The position numbers and the translations under genes are program-made. This document shows, in pieces, positions 1 to 9,755 of a DNA stretch of 64,000 nucleotides. Within the stretch, counting starts at the first letter, position 1. Each line of letters opens with the position of its first letter. The notes below the pieces were generated by a model that worked only from the letters and a program-made list of their open reading frames with translations, ran no database searches and had not been told where the DNA came from. This DNA comes from Arcuatula senhousia (lineage: Eukaryota; Mollusca; Bivalvia; Mytilida; Mytilidae), in the NCBI GenBank assembly GCA_963971305.1, contig OZ020316.1, positions 15,084,745 to 15,148,744 of the forward strand. The letters are read 5' to 3'.

Positions 1-210
1 TGTGAAAAAGTGTAAAAATCATGCAAATTTTGAATAGTTTTTGGCTAATTTAACTATGAGCCACACGGAGTACCACAAAGATATTTTTGTGGTCTGTTTC
101 TATATTAAAAATGATTATCTACATAAATTATTGTAGTGGTACTCTGTGTGGCTCATAGTTAAATTTGCTGAAAACCACTTCAAAATTGCAGGTTTTTTAC
201 AGTTTTTCAC
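1..210. repeat. Long imperfect palindrome (fold-back/MITE-like)
   Basis: Bases 1-78 are the reverse complement of about 132-210 with scattered mismatches and small indels. The best part is the pair around ACTATGAGCCACAC (51-65) and GTGTGGCTCATAGT (147-160). The spacer is about 50 bp. No coding potential is seen. The palindrome may extend beyond the window start, so its true end and any target duplication are not visible. A MITE or fold-back element is the simplest reading. Confidence 0.75.
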
Positions 211-1040
211 CAAATCATGATTTTTAAGCCACTTTGGGTAATTATTTCAACACTATAATGGATCACTTTAAACAAAATAATGCTGATATAGTAAAGTTTA
301 ACTAATTTAAAGTATATATCACATACTTTTAGCTCATTTTTATAATTTCAAAATTGGGGGCAAAATTGGGCCCTTATCATATCTTGTCCTTTGTCAATTT
401 CACCTAATTCCCCTGAGGCACTTACTGATAAAAATGTGCAATTATTGATTTTTTTCCTTGTCAATTTAGCACATTTATTGAAAATTTTACTTAAGAAATT
501 TGGACCATCTTTACATTATTCAATATAATTTCTATATTTTCAATGTGAATGGCAAATATTTTATATATGATAATTCCTGAATAATTTCTCTTTCCAATGA
601 TATAAATACTGTGTAATTTCAATTTTTAAAATTTGTGTAAATAAAGAAGAAAGACAAATGAAAGATGGGGAGGCATAGAAAAATATTGACTTTTTGTTAG
701 TTTGTATTGGAAGTTGCTCATCCCTTGTTTTGGACATCCCTGAAGACAAGAAGAAAAGTAAACACCTTAAAGTCAGGGTACCAGTTTTTTAGTTTTTTAA
801 CATTCATTTATGTGCCGAATATAATGTCGCTTTAAATTCTTAACAACACACGGTCGGATATAGTTTAATGGGATTTTGAATGAAGTTGTTAAAGAGTTTT
901 TGTTACTTTGGAGGCTTTCTCAAAAATAAATGTCACAAATTAATAAATAAAACTTAACAGTTGCACTGAACATTATACAAATAAAAATTTCCAAATTTTC
1001 GAATTAAAAACATAGCATTGACCAATAACAAATTAAGCCG
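211..1040. other. AT-rich non-coding stretch
   Basis: No exon, RNA gene or clear repeat border is seen. Short open frames here have low-complexity composition and no recognisable domain. Confidence 0.5.
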
Positions 1041-1041
1041 T

Positions 1042-1358
1042 CAGGGACAGACCATTTAACTTGAAAAGGGGGGGGGCTTGATTTTTCGTTTTGGCAAGAA
1101 AAAAAAATATATTTATCGAAGGTGGGGGCTTGGTTTTTCAAAAAAAAAAAAAAATTGATAAAAGAAATATTTTGGCAGTTGAGGGTAAAAAAAAATTCTG
1201 AAGAAGGATTTCTGCTATAAAAATAATGCTGATAATGAAAAAAGATATTCTGTTGCGACGCCTTTGAAAAATAAGTATTTTGTCCGCGCTCTGTGAAAAA
1301 AAAAATCTGATAAAAAACAAGCCCCCCCCCCCCTTAATTAACTTAAATGGTCCGTCCT
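1042..1358. mobile_element. Small TIR element with G/C homopolymer ends
   Basis: GACCATTTAACTT followed by a G8 run and CTTG (from about 1,048) is mirrored by CAAG, a C12 run and AAATGGTC (to about 1,352), giving terminal inverted repeats of about 30 bp. There is no open frame of substance, so it is non-autonomous. Just outside, 1,375-1,440 is an inverted partial copy of internal sequence 1,160-1,225 (shared TTCTGAAGAAGGATTT), so a second truncated copy abuts it. Confidence 0.65.
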
Positions 1359-1540
1359 TAATAGCATTATTTTATATGGCAAAAATCCTTCTTCAGAATA
1401 TTTTACCTACCCTCTGCTTCAAAAATATTTTTTTTCGTACAAAATAATTAAGGAAAAAAAAACAAGTGGTCCCTAATCTATTTTAATTCTGAATGTACAA
1501 ACTACATTCTAATAATCATCCAGAAAACTGAAGAAAAAAA

Positions 1541-1988
1541 ATCGCCGCATTCATTCGCTGCGATGACGGATCAGATGAGCACAGTAGATGTGGTGAGTAT
1601 GTGTATCGATGGGAAGAAATGTATGGAGGACGTTTAGGCATGTGACGGACGACAAGACTGCGATGACGGATCAGATGAGCACAGAAGATGTGGTGAGTAT
1701 GTGTATTGATGGGAAGAAATGTATCGAGGAAGTTCAGGAATGTGACGGACGACAAGACTGCGATGACGGATCAGATGAACACAGTAGATGTGGTGAGTAT
1801 GTGTATTGATGGGAAGAAATGTATGGAGGACGTTTAGGAATGTGACGGACGACAAGACTGCGATGACGGATCAGATGAGCACAGAAGATGTGGTGAGTAT
1901 GTGTATTGATGGGAAGAAATGTATCGAGGCGGTGACTCTAAATGATGCCCGTAGATGTCAGATGATGACCGTAGATGCCCGGGACTAA
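1541..1988 (+). repeat. 100-bp minisatellite derived from an LDLa coding repeat
   Basis: Four units start at 1,561, 1,661, 1,761 and 1,861 with an exact 100-bp period and few differences. Translation gives LDL-receptor class A signatures: CIDGKKCIE and CDGRQDCDDGSDE followed by a last Cys. These two halves lie in different frames in each unit, because the step through GAGTATGTGTATTGATGG is 2 bp shorter than a 34-codon, 102-bp coding repeat would need. Every unit carries the same shift, so the array spread after the frame was lost. Each unit holds GGTGAGTATG, a good splice-donor match in phase 1, like the LDLa exons at 38-49 kb. The array ends at a stop overlapping AATAAA (about 1,986-1,992). 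It may be a relic of a neighbouring LDLa gene or part of a transcribed pseudogene. Confidence 0.7.
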
Positions 1989-1989
1989 A

Positions 1990-2783
1990 TAAAGAGGATT
2001 TTTATATTGTTTGTGTTGTATTATGATAGCTTATACTAATAAAAGCTTATTTATCCAAAAAAAATTAGAAAAAATTATTGTTTTAATAGAAAACGATACA
2101 ATTTTGTTTCACCTCACCGACCGCGGTCAGGGTAATAGAAAATAAAGAGATGTGGAATAAGTGTACGCGACACAGCCCACAATTAAACGGCAATTTAGAA
2201 AAACCACAATGGACAACCGCCAGCAGCCTTCAACGAGGCCATTTGGCACTGCTCGCGGTTATGCAATTGGCCCATGGTCTAAATAAGATGCATATAATTC
2301 AAATCCAGCCCTGAAATAGTCACAGATAGACCCCCTTCTTAAACAAGGAACAGAAAACATCAAAAAGACAAGTACAAACGAAAGCTTTGTCAAGGATTCC
2401 TGGCTTAGGACAGGCACATGTAATATGTGGCGGGGTTAAACTAGTTTTTTGGGCCCAACCTTCCCCCTATCAATATTCCTAGACAAAGCACAAAAACTAA
2501 ACACACAATAAAAATCAAATCGATCAAAGTCCAATTCTACTAGAGAGAACCTAAGACAAAAAACAAGAACAAACAAAAGGACGGTAAAGGAACTCTCTAT
2601 AGAACACTCGCTGTTACTGACAGCTAGCTGAGAATCATCAATCGACTGATGTAAAAAAAATCAAACGTATCGATTTTAAATCCGACACAACACTTCAAGC
2701 AATAATGATTTAGTGAAGTGTCATCACACAAAACCGACACGCTTGATCGCTATAATGCTTAAAAATGACAATAGTAAAAACGT
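1990..2783. other. Non-coding; holds a dispersed repeat and the 3' flank of the Penelope-like element
   Basis: Bases 2,130-2,250 match 50,030-50,135 (shared GAGATGTGGAAT, then CCACAAT and CAGCCAGCAGCCTTCAA-like blocks), so this is a dispersed repeat present twice in the window in the same orientation. The rest, up to 2,783, is probably 3'-untranslated sequence of the minus-strand retroelement and its flank. No gene is seen. Confidence 0.5.
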
Positions 2784-3337
2784 TTATGGAAGTTTTAAAG
2801 CGAGTATTAAGTTTTCAATATTTCTGCCAAAAAACACTAAATTCAAAGATTTAACAAAGATATTCATTTCATATCCTTTCCGTAATAAATTTTGAAGCCA
2901 ATTTTTCATTTCTATTGGATTGCTTTTAAATTTGTGAGCTTTATAAAAAACATTACCATAAAATACAGGATGTGATATTCCTTTCACTATAAGAAAGTGA
3001 CGTGTACAATTAAATTTTTCAATAAGAGATCGATACTTGTGGAAGAATTTAGAAAAAGATTTTACTAATTTGTGGTATCGATAACCTTGTTTTAATAATT
3101 TTTCAGTAATAAAACGGTTTTTATTATTAAAATCAGAAACACAACTGCAGATCCGAGCATATCTTACTAACTGTGAAATGTAAACCCCGTATGACGGCGC
3201 TAGTGGAACATCTCCTTCAAGAAAAGGAAAATTTATAATAGGGAAGGTAAAGTCGTCACGTTTATCATATACTTTAGTATGTAATTTTCCGTCAATAATA
3301 CTTAAATCTAAATCTAAAAAAGGACATCTATCACCTG
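2784..3337 (-). pseudogene. Naiad ORF, C-terminal RT thumb after the frameshift
   Basis: After the shift near 3,340 the frame reads CPFLDLDLSIIDGKLHTKVYD, then RDDFTFPIINFPFLEGDVP and SYGVYISQLVRYARIC. These are typical thumb-region motifs of Penelope-like RTs. The frame stays open to the stop at 2,784-2,786. Nothing else is broken, so the element is close to intact downstream of its 5' truncation. The 3' untranslated region lies at lower coordinates. Confidence 0.75.
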
Positions 3338-4224
3338 TTCAAGGTTAATTCAGAAGGATAGATATCTGTAATAAAATTAGAAAATGAAGGATTGTTGAGT
3401 GCAAGAATGTCATCTAAATATCTAAAAGTATAATTGAAAGTTTCGATTAGGTTCTGTTTGTTCGGGTCTTTTTGTAATTTAGCCATAAATTGTGATTCAT
3501 AACAGTATAGGAAAAGGTCGGCTATAAGTGGCGCACAATTAGTACCCATAGGAATACCAATAATTTGGCGATAAATTTGTTTACCAAAACGTATGTAAAT
3601 ATTATCTAACAAATAATTTAGAGCAGTAATAGTTTCTGCATCAGTCCAGTTGATGTAACCCTTTTGAGTCTCGTTACTAAAAAATGATTTACTAAATGAT
3701 TTTGAAACTCTAGAACAGATATAATCACTTTTAGATTTGTCAAAACACCATTTAACCAAATATTCAAATTTCTTTTTAATCAGATTATGTGGAAGGTTAG
3801 TATATAAAGTAGAAAAATCGTAACTATCAACGGTATGAAAAGTATTTTCAAAAGCACGAAGCTTGTCCAAAACATCAAGAGAATTTTTTACACTCCAAAA
3901 ATAATTAATTCCACTGTTTTCGAATACCCTTTCACAGTATTGAATAATAAATTCCTTCATAGCAGTTAAAGTAAGTGATAGAACTTTGGAAATATGGGTT
4001 AAAGAACACTTACTTGAAGCAGAGATAAAACGAGATTTATATGGATTTTTGTGCAATTTAGGTATCCAGTACATAGTAGGTAATTTAAAGTATGTCGGGG
4101 CAACTTGAAGTGCTGTGGTCGCTATGATATGATCGTCAATGATACCTGATTCTGTCGAATGCACGGGAACGAAAGTGTTCGAATTTTTTATTTCGTGCAT
4201 TAAAACCTCAAGGTAATACTTTCT
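3331..4224 (-). CDS. Naiad ORF, reverse transcriptase core
   Basis: This continues the frame directly after the UGA. Visible RT landmarks in order are: YWIPKLHKNP (fingers), DFSTLYTNLPH (motif A with its catalytic Asp), GIPMGTNCAPLIADLFLY (motif B) and RYLDDILALNN (motif C, YLDD). These are the Penelope/telomerase-like RT signatures. The stretch between motifs A and B is long enough for an insertion-in-fingers region, but I cannot prove that by eye. The frame ends at 3,331 through a shift near 3,336-3,342, after SELTLN. The homologous protein resumes at once in another frame as GDRCPFLDLDLS. Confidence 0.8.
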   Translation of the reverse strand, partial: RKYYLEVLMHEIKNSNTFVPVHSTESGIIDDHIIATTALQVAPTYFKLPTMYWIPKLHKNPYKSRFISASSKCSLTHISKVLSLTLTAMKEFIIQYCERVFENSGINYFWSVKNSLDVLDKLRAFENTFHTVDSYDFSTLYTNLPHNLIKKKFEYLVKWCFDKSKSDYICSRVSKSFSKSFFSNETQKGYINWTDAETITALNYLLDNIYIRFGKQIYRQIIGIPMGTNCAPLIADLFLYCYESQFMAKLQKDPNKQNLIETFNYTFRYLDDILALNNPSFSNFITDIYPSELTLNR

Positions 4225-4227
4225 TCA
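4225..4227 (-). other. In-frame UGA in the Naiad RT frame (candidate Sec codon)
   Basis: UGA sits between VVV and RKYY, with the same frame open for 386 codons before and about 295 after. Naiads of some clams are reported to code for selenoproteins with several Sec residues. Here only one in-frame UGA is seen, so a simple UGG/UGY-to-UGA mutation is at least as likely. I did not find a convincing SECIS by eye. Confidence 0.4.
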
Positions 4228-5385
4228 TACCACAACGACATTGTTAGCTGCTTTGTCGGCGGGAACAAACACGTATCGCAAACCAAGTAAACGGATTTTT
4301 GACTTTATTCTATTAAGGTAAGTATTAGGCCTAAAATCTACAAATGAATTTTGAAATTGGCTAATTCTGAGTTGAACAATTGCCATAAATTTATTAATAA
4401 AACGGTCTAGAGATTTTGAGTCGGCCCCTTCTCTCCTGATCCAAGATTTGCAATAAGAGAGAAGGGAAGTTTTGATACAATTTAGGCAGGAATTCCAATT
4501 AATTTTAGTAGGTGGTCTAAACTTTGGTCCTTTTTTCAAGAAATTGATAACCTCTGGGTCATTGACGATTGAAAGGTCTCCGGTAACAACATGATCACAA
4601 GGAGCATATCTGAAATCAGATTTAGTACAGTCGCATGTTAAAGGAATATTCGTGTCTAGTTCTTCATCAGTTGTAGTTGTTGTATAGTTAAAAATAATGT
4701 TACTTGTAGGTTTCTTATATTTATAAGATACAATAGGTGGTTCGGTATTAGAAAAATAAGGTGGAATGAGATCTTGAATATTAGGATCCATAAATATACT
4801 AGATATATTTATGAAGTCAAGTCCTCTATTAATGTAGGTTAATTTTATAAAATGTCGAATGTGGTCTTCTGGGTTTTCAATTTTGGGAAACAGTTTATAA
4901 TAACAAAAAGAAGAGATGATGAGTGCACCTTCATATAATGGACTTGCATGAGATATAGTACTACATTCCAAACGGATACTGTTTAATTTAGAAATGGGTA
5001 TTGAACATAATTTACAAAACAGATGATGACGTCCATTATTTTTAAAGATTTTAATAAGATCAGTAATACTTGAGTCAGAGCGATGTTGTTTTCTGACATT
5101 ACGATTTATTCGTTTACCATGCGACCGTTTGTTCCGTTTACGAGGAATCACTAAATTCATGACATTTATGTTTGATGATCTTGATATGCTACCCTGTCCC
5201 ATGATGTTATCGTTAAGACCCAGAGGGTATGCGGTTTGTAATTTTTTGATCCAATCAAGTTCAGCAAGTCGTCTTTCTCTACGAAACTGTCTTTTACTTA
5301 AATTTAAATCTCTATTAATAATTTCAAGTGGCTGAACTTTAATATACTTAATGTTGTGGTTGTGGTTGTGTGTTAATGAAGACAT
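4225..5385 (-). CDS. Naiad ORF, N-terminal part: endonuclease remnant, CxC linker, RT fingers
   Basis: The 386-residue segment starts with a microsatellite-coded Asn-His stretch, then a basic segment ending LDWIKKLQTAYPLGLND. This resembles the last helix of GIY-YIG endonucleases of this element class. At about residues 250-265 is the TCDC motif followed by a conserved CDHVVTGD block, matching the CxC linker described for Naiad/Chlamys Penelope-like elements. The segment runs into RT fingers (VPADKAANN near the end) and stops at UGA 4,225-4,227. Reading continues in the same frame on the other side (RKYYLEVL, then MHEI), so the UGA is the only interruption. It may be a nonsense mutation or a selenocysteine codon. 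The first Met is microsatellite-derived and unlikely to be the true start. Confidence 0.75.
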   Translation of the reverse strand: MSSLTHNHNHNIKYIKVQPLEIINRDLNLSKRQFRRERRLAELDWIKKLQTAYPLGLNDNIMGQGSISRSSNINVMNLVIPRKRNKRSHGKRINRNVRKQHRSDSSITDLIKIFKNNGRHHLFCKLCSIPISKLNSIRLECSTISHASPLYEGALIISSFCYYKLFPKIENPEDHIRHFIKLTYINRGLDFINISSIFMDPNIQDLIPPYFSNTEPPIVSYKYKKPTSNIIFNYTTTTTDEELDTNIPLTCDCTKSDFRYAPCDHVVTGDLSIVNDPEVINFLKKGPKFRPPTKINWNSCLNCIKTSLLSYCKSWIRREGADSKSLDRFINKFMAIVQLRISQFQNSFVDFRPNTYLNRIKSKIRLLGLRYVFVPADKAANNVVVV

Positions 5386-5394
5386 GTGTACAAC

Positions 5395-6870
5395 AAGAGG
5401 CAGTCCGGAGATTATATATTGACAATATTGATCATTTTTTTATAATTTATGTTAGTTTATATTATATTCTTGCATATTTTCCCCAAAACACAGAATTAAA
5501 CAATATTTTAGTAGAAAAACGAGTCACTTTTTACCTCAGGTCCCACTCGCCGCCCGGCAAATGAAGACCTGATAAACCATGGGCAGTCCGGATATAAATT
5601 ATTGACAATATTAATAAACTATTCATATTTTACGTTACATTATGTCATATTCTAACATGTTTTTTTTGAAGATTTAAAAATATTTTTATTTGAAAAACGA
5701 ATCACTGTTTATATCCACAGGTCCCGTCCGCTGCCGGGAAAATGAAGTCCTGACAAACAGCAGGCAGTCCGTAGATAATTCATTGACAATATCAATCACC
5801 TTTTTATATTTTATGTTATTGTATATCATATTCTTGCATATTTATAAAAAAAAACCCAAAGAATTAAAAAATATTTTAGTAAAAAAAAAAGAATCGCTTT
5901 TATATGACCATGTCCCGTTTGCCGCTGCCTGGAAAATGATGACCTGATAAATGATGGTGGGCAGTCCTGAGATAAATTATTGACAATATCAATAAACTCT
6001 TTATATATATATTTTTTATATCATATTCTTACATTTTGTCAAAAAAAAAAAAAAAAAAAAAAAACATATTGTACAAAAATCGAATCACTTTTATATCCTG
6101 GTGACTAACAAGGGACAGTCCAGAGCTAATGTATTGGCAATTTAATTTACTTTTTCTATTATTTGTAAGTTTACTTTATATTCTAACATAGTTTTTTTTT
6201 CTAAATTAAAAAAAGATATATATTCAAAGATGCCAACTTCGGTTGGAAAATTTAAATCATTCTGAATAAAACACTAAACTAATACGGCAGTCCGGAGACT
6301 AATCATTTTTTTAAAATAATTATATAAGTTTATCCCACATTCAAAAACTGTTTTCAAAAATATTTTTACTGATCAATTTATATACCCCCCCCCCTCAAAC
6401 AAAAAAATACAACCCGAAAAACCGTGCTGATTTTGGCACTTTATAGATAGCATTCAAGGGCAGAAACGCAACATCATGTGAACGACTTTTTCTTCTTTTT
6501 CAAGTAACTAGTTTATACCAATTACTTATTAAATCCAAATGTTGTTAAAAAAGTAGTCCATAGCATAAAATAAACCAAGCTCTATTATTATTTGGCATGC
6601 TGATCGACTTCAGCCGGGAAATTGGAAAAGGGCAGTCGGAAATCATATTTGTAAAAAATTGACCATTTAATACTTCCATAGTAAAACCAATCATTAGTTT
6701 CATTTTTTATTTTTTTTTATTTTAAGTTGTATGTTAATATTGTCATATTTGAATATATATTTTAAACCTATTCAAAAACATCATGCAATTACGAAAAAAA
6801 ATTATGAAGCGCTTTTATTTTCAACGATGCGGGTTTGGCCGCGTTATTGAAAAAAAATATAAATATGGGA
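5395..6870 (+). repeat. 190-bp tandem repeat family, left copy
   Basis: Units begin near GGCAGTCCGGAG at 5,401, 5,584, 5,765, 5,962, 6,116 and 6,288, then more diverged near 6,633 and 6,871. They are AT-rich, each with TTGACAATAT, a poly-A tract and GAATCACTTTT blocks. The same family lies in reverse orientation at 35,060-36,229. No coding potential is seen. Confidence 0.85.
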
Positions 6871-7039
6871 CAGTCGAGTTATTTAAATACGTATAAAAGC
6901 TTGTAGGACTGGACTGTAGGACTGTGACATCAATTTATAATGACCAATCAGATGTGTTGTTTCATGGGGGTATTCTCCAATTTGAAAATAGTAAAGGTCA
7001 ATAAAGGGAATGTTGATGGAATGACAATAACGAAATAAT
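6871..7039 (+). repeat. Inverted-repeat arm segment, left (outer flank)
   Basis: This segment holds AAGCTTGTAGGACTGGACTG and a CATCTGATTGG-like block. It is the reverse complement of about 31,925-32,105, apart from a few differences. It is the left arm immediately outside the LINE insertion. Confidence 0.85.
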
Positions 7040-7044
7040 GAGAA

Positions 7045-8577
7045 CATTTACATTTACATTTACAGCTATACTCCTTTTCTTCAATCTGTTGAAGATTACA
7101 AGGAGGCGCATGAGCGGGAACAAAAATAATTTATACAAAAACAAAAATAAATTAAAATTAGGTTATCCAGCAGTTCAGTTGGACAAAAGTGCATTAAATA
7201 TAAACAAAGTGCATTTGATTCGTTTTTTTGGTTTTTTTTTTAATAATTAAGATAAAAACAAAGACATTTGTCTAGCAATATATCTGGAGCAACCCAGACT
7301 TGAAGGATACTAAGTCTGGGCTGCAAGCCACTACCTCTGGTAATTTGTTCCACAGTCTTATAGATCGGGGGAAGAAGGAGGAAGAGTGGTAGTTTGTTGG
7401 TGAAAAGGGCAATACAAATTTAAACTCTCTTGATGGAATAAGATATATGGCACTGTTAACATTCACTAAGTTGTTTTTTATTTTATAAAGCATGACAAGA
7501 GATGAGATTTGTCTACGTGTTTGTAGGGTAGGCCAATGAAGTTGTGTAAGCATGTTTGTGACACTACTCTGATAGTCGTACTGATTTAGTGTGTACCTGG
7601 CTGCCCTTCTTTGTACCATTTCTAGTTTGTTTATGCTGTTTTGTTGCCAGGGATCCCAAACTGTACTGCAGTATTCGAGCTGAGGGCGGACATATGTTTT
7701 GTATGCTAGTTCCTTTGTTTTGATGTTATTGGTATGGATGTTTCGTTTGATAAATCTTAGGGTGTTGTTTGCTTTATTTGTTATTGTATTAATATGATTA
7801 TTCCATGAAAGATCTTTGGTGATGGTGAGGCCTAAATATTTAGCTTTATCTGCAGTTTTGAGTGTTTTGTTGTGCAACTTATATTCATGTAAAATAGGGT
7901 GTTTTTTCCTAGATATATGGATTATTTCACATTTATCAGGGTTGAAGGACATTAACCACTCTTCCTCCCACTTTTGGAGTTTGTCTAGGTCAGATTGGAG
8001 TGTGTTGCAGTCAGATTGCGAGTCTATGGTGAAGTAAACAATAGTGTCGTCAGCAAAAAGGCGTGTTTTACTTGCAAGGTTGTTTGGCATGTCGTTGATA
8101 TAGATGAGAAAAAGACAAGGGCCCAGTACCGAGCCTTGAGGGACTCCGGATAGGACAGGACAGTTGTTGGACTCATGGCCATCAACGACAACCTTTTGCT
8201 GGCGATTACTCAAGAAAGATTCAATCCAATTGACAGTTTTGTTATTAATACCAATACGTTTAAGTTTAAGGAGAAGTCTGAGATGGTCAACTTTATCAAA
8301 GGCCTTAGAAAAATCCATGACGGCTACATCAGTTTGTTTTCCTTGTGCCATGTTGTCTGTAATTTCTTGGATGAAAGTTATCAATTGTGTTTCGCAGCTG
8401 AGTTTAGATCGAAAACCGTGTTGAAATTCATATAACAGATTGTGTTTATCTACATGTTTGGTGATATTAGAGACAAATATATGTTCCATCATTTTACTAA
8501 GTATACATGTGAGAGAAATTGGTCTATAATTCTCTGGTTTACTTTTTGCACCTTTTTTAAAAACTGGTGTAACTAAA
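7045..8577 (-). mobile_element. 5'-truncated CR1/jockey-like LINE in the left arm
   Basis: The element is absent from the mirrored site in the right arm (near 31,918-31,922). The 3' end is a short TAAATG microsatellite (7,045-7,065 on the plus strand as CATTTA units) after about 200 bp of untranslated sequence, typical of CR1/L2-like LINEs. The 5' end breaks inside the RT domain. A short target duplication, GAGAA, is visible at 7,040-7,044 and 8,578-8,582. Confidence 0.85.
7272..8577 (-). CDS. LINE reverse transcriptase, C-terminal 430 residues
   Basis: RT motifs in order are: TPVFKKG and YRPISLT at the start, DFSKAFDKVDH (motif A), SGVPQGSVLGP (motif B), FADDTIVYF (motif C with FADD) and KYLGLTI, followed by a thumb/C-terminal region ending near SIRLWNKLPE. 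The frame is open throughout, so the copy is fairly young. The apparent Met start (8,607-8,609) lies in flanking arm DNA, not in the element. The endonuclease part is lost by 5' truncation. Related LINE pieces lie at 18.4-19.5 kb and 54.7-55.3 kb but belong to other parts of such proteins. Confidence 0.85.
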
Positions 8578-9755
8578 GAGAAACATTTTAAAAGTGACTT
8601 TGACTGCATTTACAGGGGATGCTTGATAAGGAAAATATGAACAACATACGCGATAAAAGCAAGAGTACCATTAACTGCTAATTAGTAATCGACACCAAGA
8701 GCAACCTCACACATGTCACATATAAAACACTTATCTTCATTACACCTGTTTTTATTGCACATTTTATGGCTTTTCCTTATGAGCTTGCAACTGGTATTTT
8801 GCAATGACTTGCAATAACTCTTAGTAATTCTTGCTTACTCGCAGGAACTCATGAAAGTATATTACGAACATATTTGACAAATTTTGAAAAAAACAACAAT
8901 GTTATAATCTAACTCATAAACCAGTTGTGGATTCAGAGGGGGGGGGGTGGTAAGCCCCCTTAAATTGATAGATATTATTTTTTTCTGTATAATATTGACC
9001 AAGCGATTTCAAATTTTAATCCAAATCTGACATTTTTAGCAATTACACCCCCCTTTTGCGAACCTCTGGATCCGCCCCGTAAACATAATTTGCAAATTTT
9101 TATTATTTAAACTCATGCCAGTCGATCATGAACCTTTACTCATAACCAACTGTGCAAGAACTTACAGGGGATTTTTTTTACGATTGGTTTCGAAGTCACT
9201 TACAATTTACGGGACAGCGGGAAAGGCCTATTTTTCACCAGAAATTCCCAATTTTACCCATAAAACTGTGGGAATTCTGGATTTTTATGGGTTTTTTTTG
9301 CACCAGTAATTTTCCTGGAGTGCGCGATTTAGTGTTTTATTTCTACAGGAGTCGGTCATGAGACCCCCTTTTACCCACCCCCCCCCTTATATGAAGAGCA
9401 TAACACATATTTGTGTATTTAAGGTCTCATATAAAAATCTCAGAATGATATGGGACCTAAATAGAAAAACCCTGTGTAATAATTGTTCGACCCACATTTC
9501 ATAATACAACTAACTGCTACATGCATTACTTAACAGCCATGTCTTTTTTTGTAGGGTACCTGCAGTACCACAACAGCTCCCTGGCAAAGAGTTTCAAGAA
9601 ACACTACATGAATGTATAAAATGAAGTTGGACACTAGTCAGAACAAAAAGGTACACATAACAGTATTTATATATCTTGTTTCGACTGGGTTAGGAAAAAT
9701 AAATATGCAACATATACCGCAGCAAAAACTAGAAAAAAACAACAATGTCATGAAT
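8578..9755 (+). repeat. Inverted-repeat arm, unique-like segment, left
   Basis: This is the reverse complement of about 30,735-31,915 at roughly 95% identity by eye over the stretch 9,110-9,370. It includes a small MITE-like block, GGATTCAGAGG plus a G-run (8,932-8,950) to CCTCTGGATCCGCCCC (9,062-9,078), also present in the right arm. Short open frames in both arms carry frame changes, so it is probably non-coding. Confidence 0.85.

Larger units (their letters stand above)
2784..5385 (-). mobile_element. Naiad-type Penelope-like retroelement, 5'-truncated
   Basis: One long minus-strand reading frame, broken only by a UGA and one frameshift, codes for an N-terminal linker with a CxC motif and a C-terminal reverse transcriptase. 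That order, with RWIKKL-like residues at the very start (LDWIKKLQTAYPLGLND) resembling the end of a GIY-YIG domain, fits the Naiad group of Penelope-like elements, in which the endonuclease lies N-terminal to the RT. The GIY-YIG core itself is absent. The 5' break falls in a short GTTGTG microsatellite (about 5,350-5,375), next to the 190-bp satellite. Naiads are reported to favour microsatellites as targets. Confidence 0.75.

Noticed and set aside
2500..2783. SECIS element in the 3' region of the Naiad-type element.
   Set aside because: ATGA, AA and GA triples can be picked out by eye, but none sits in a convincing stem-loop of the right size. A covariance-model search is needed.
8164..8435. 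Plus-strand frames opposite the LINE RT.
   Set aside because: They are shadows of the minus-strand RT frame.
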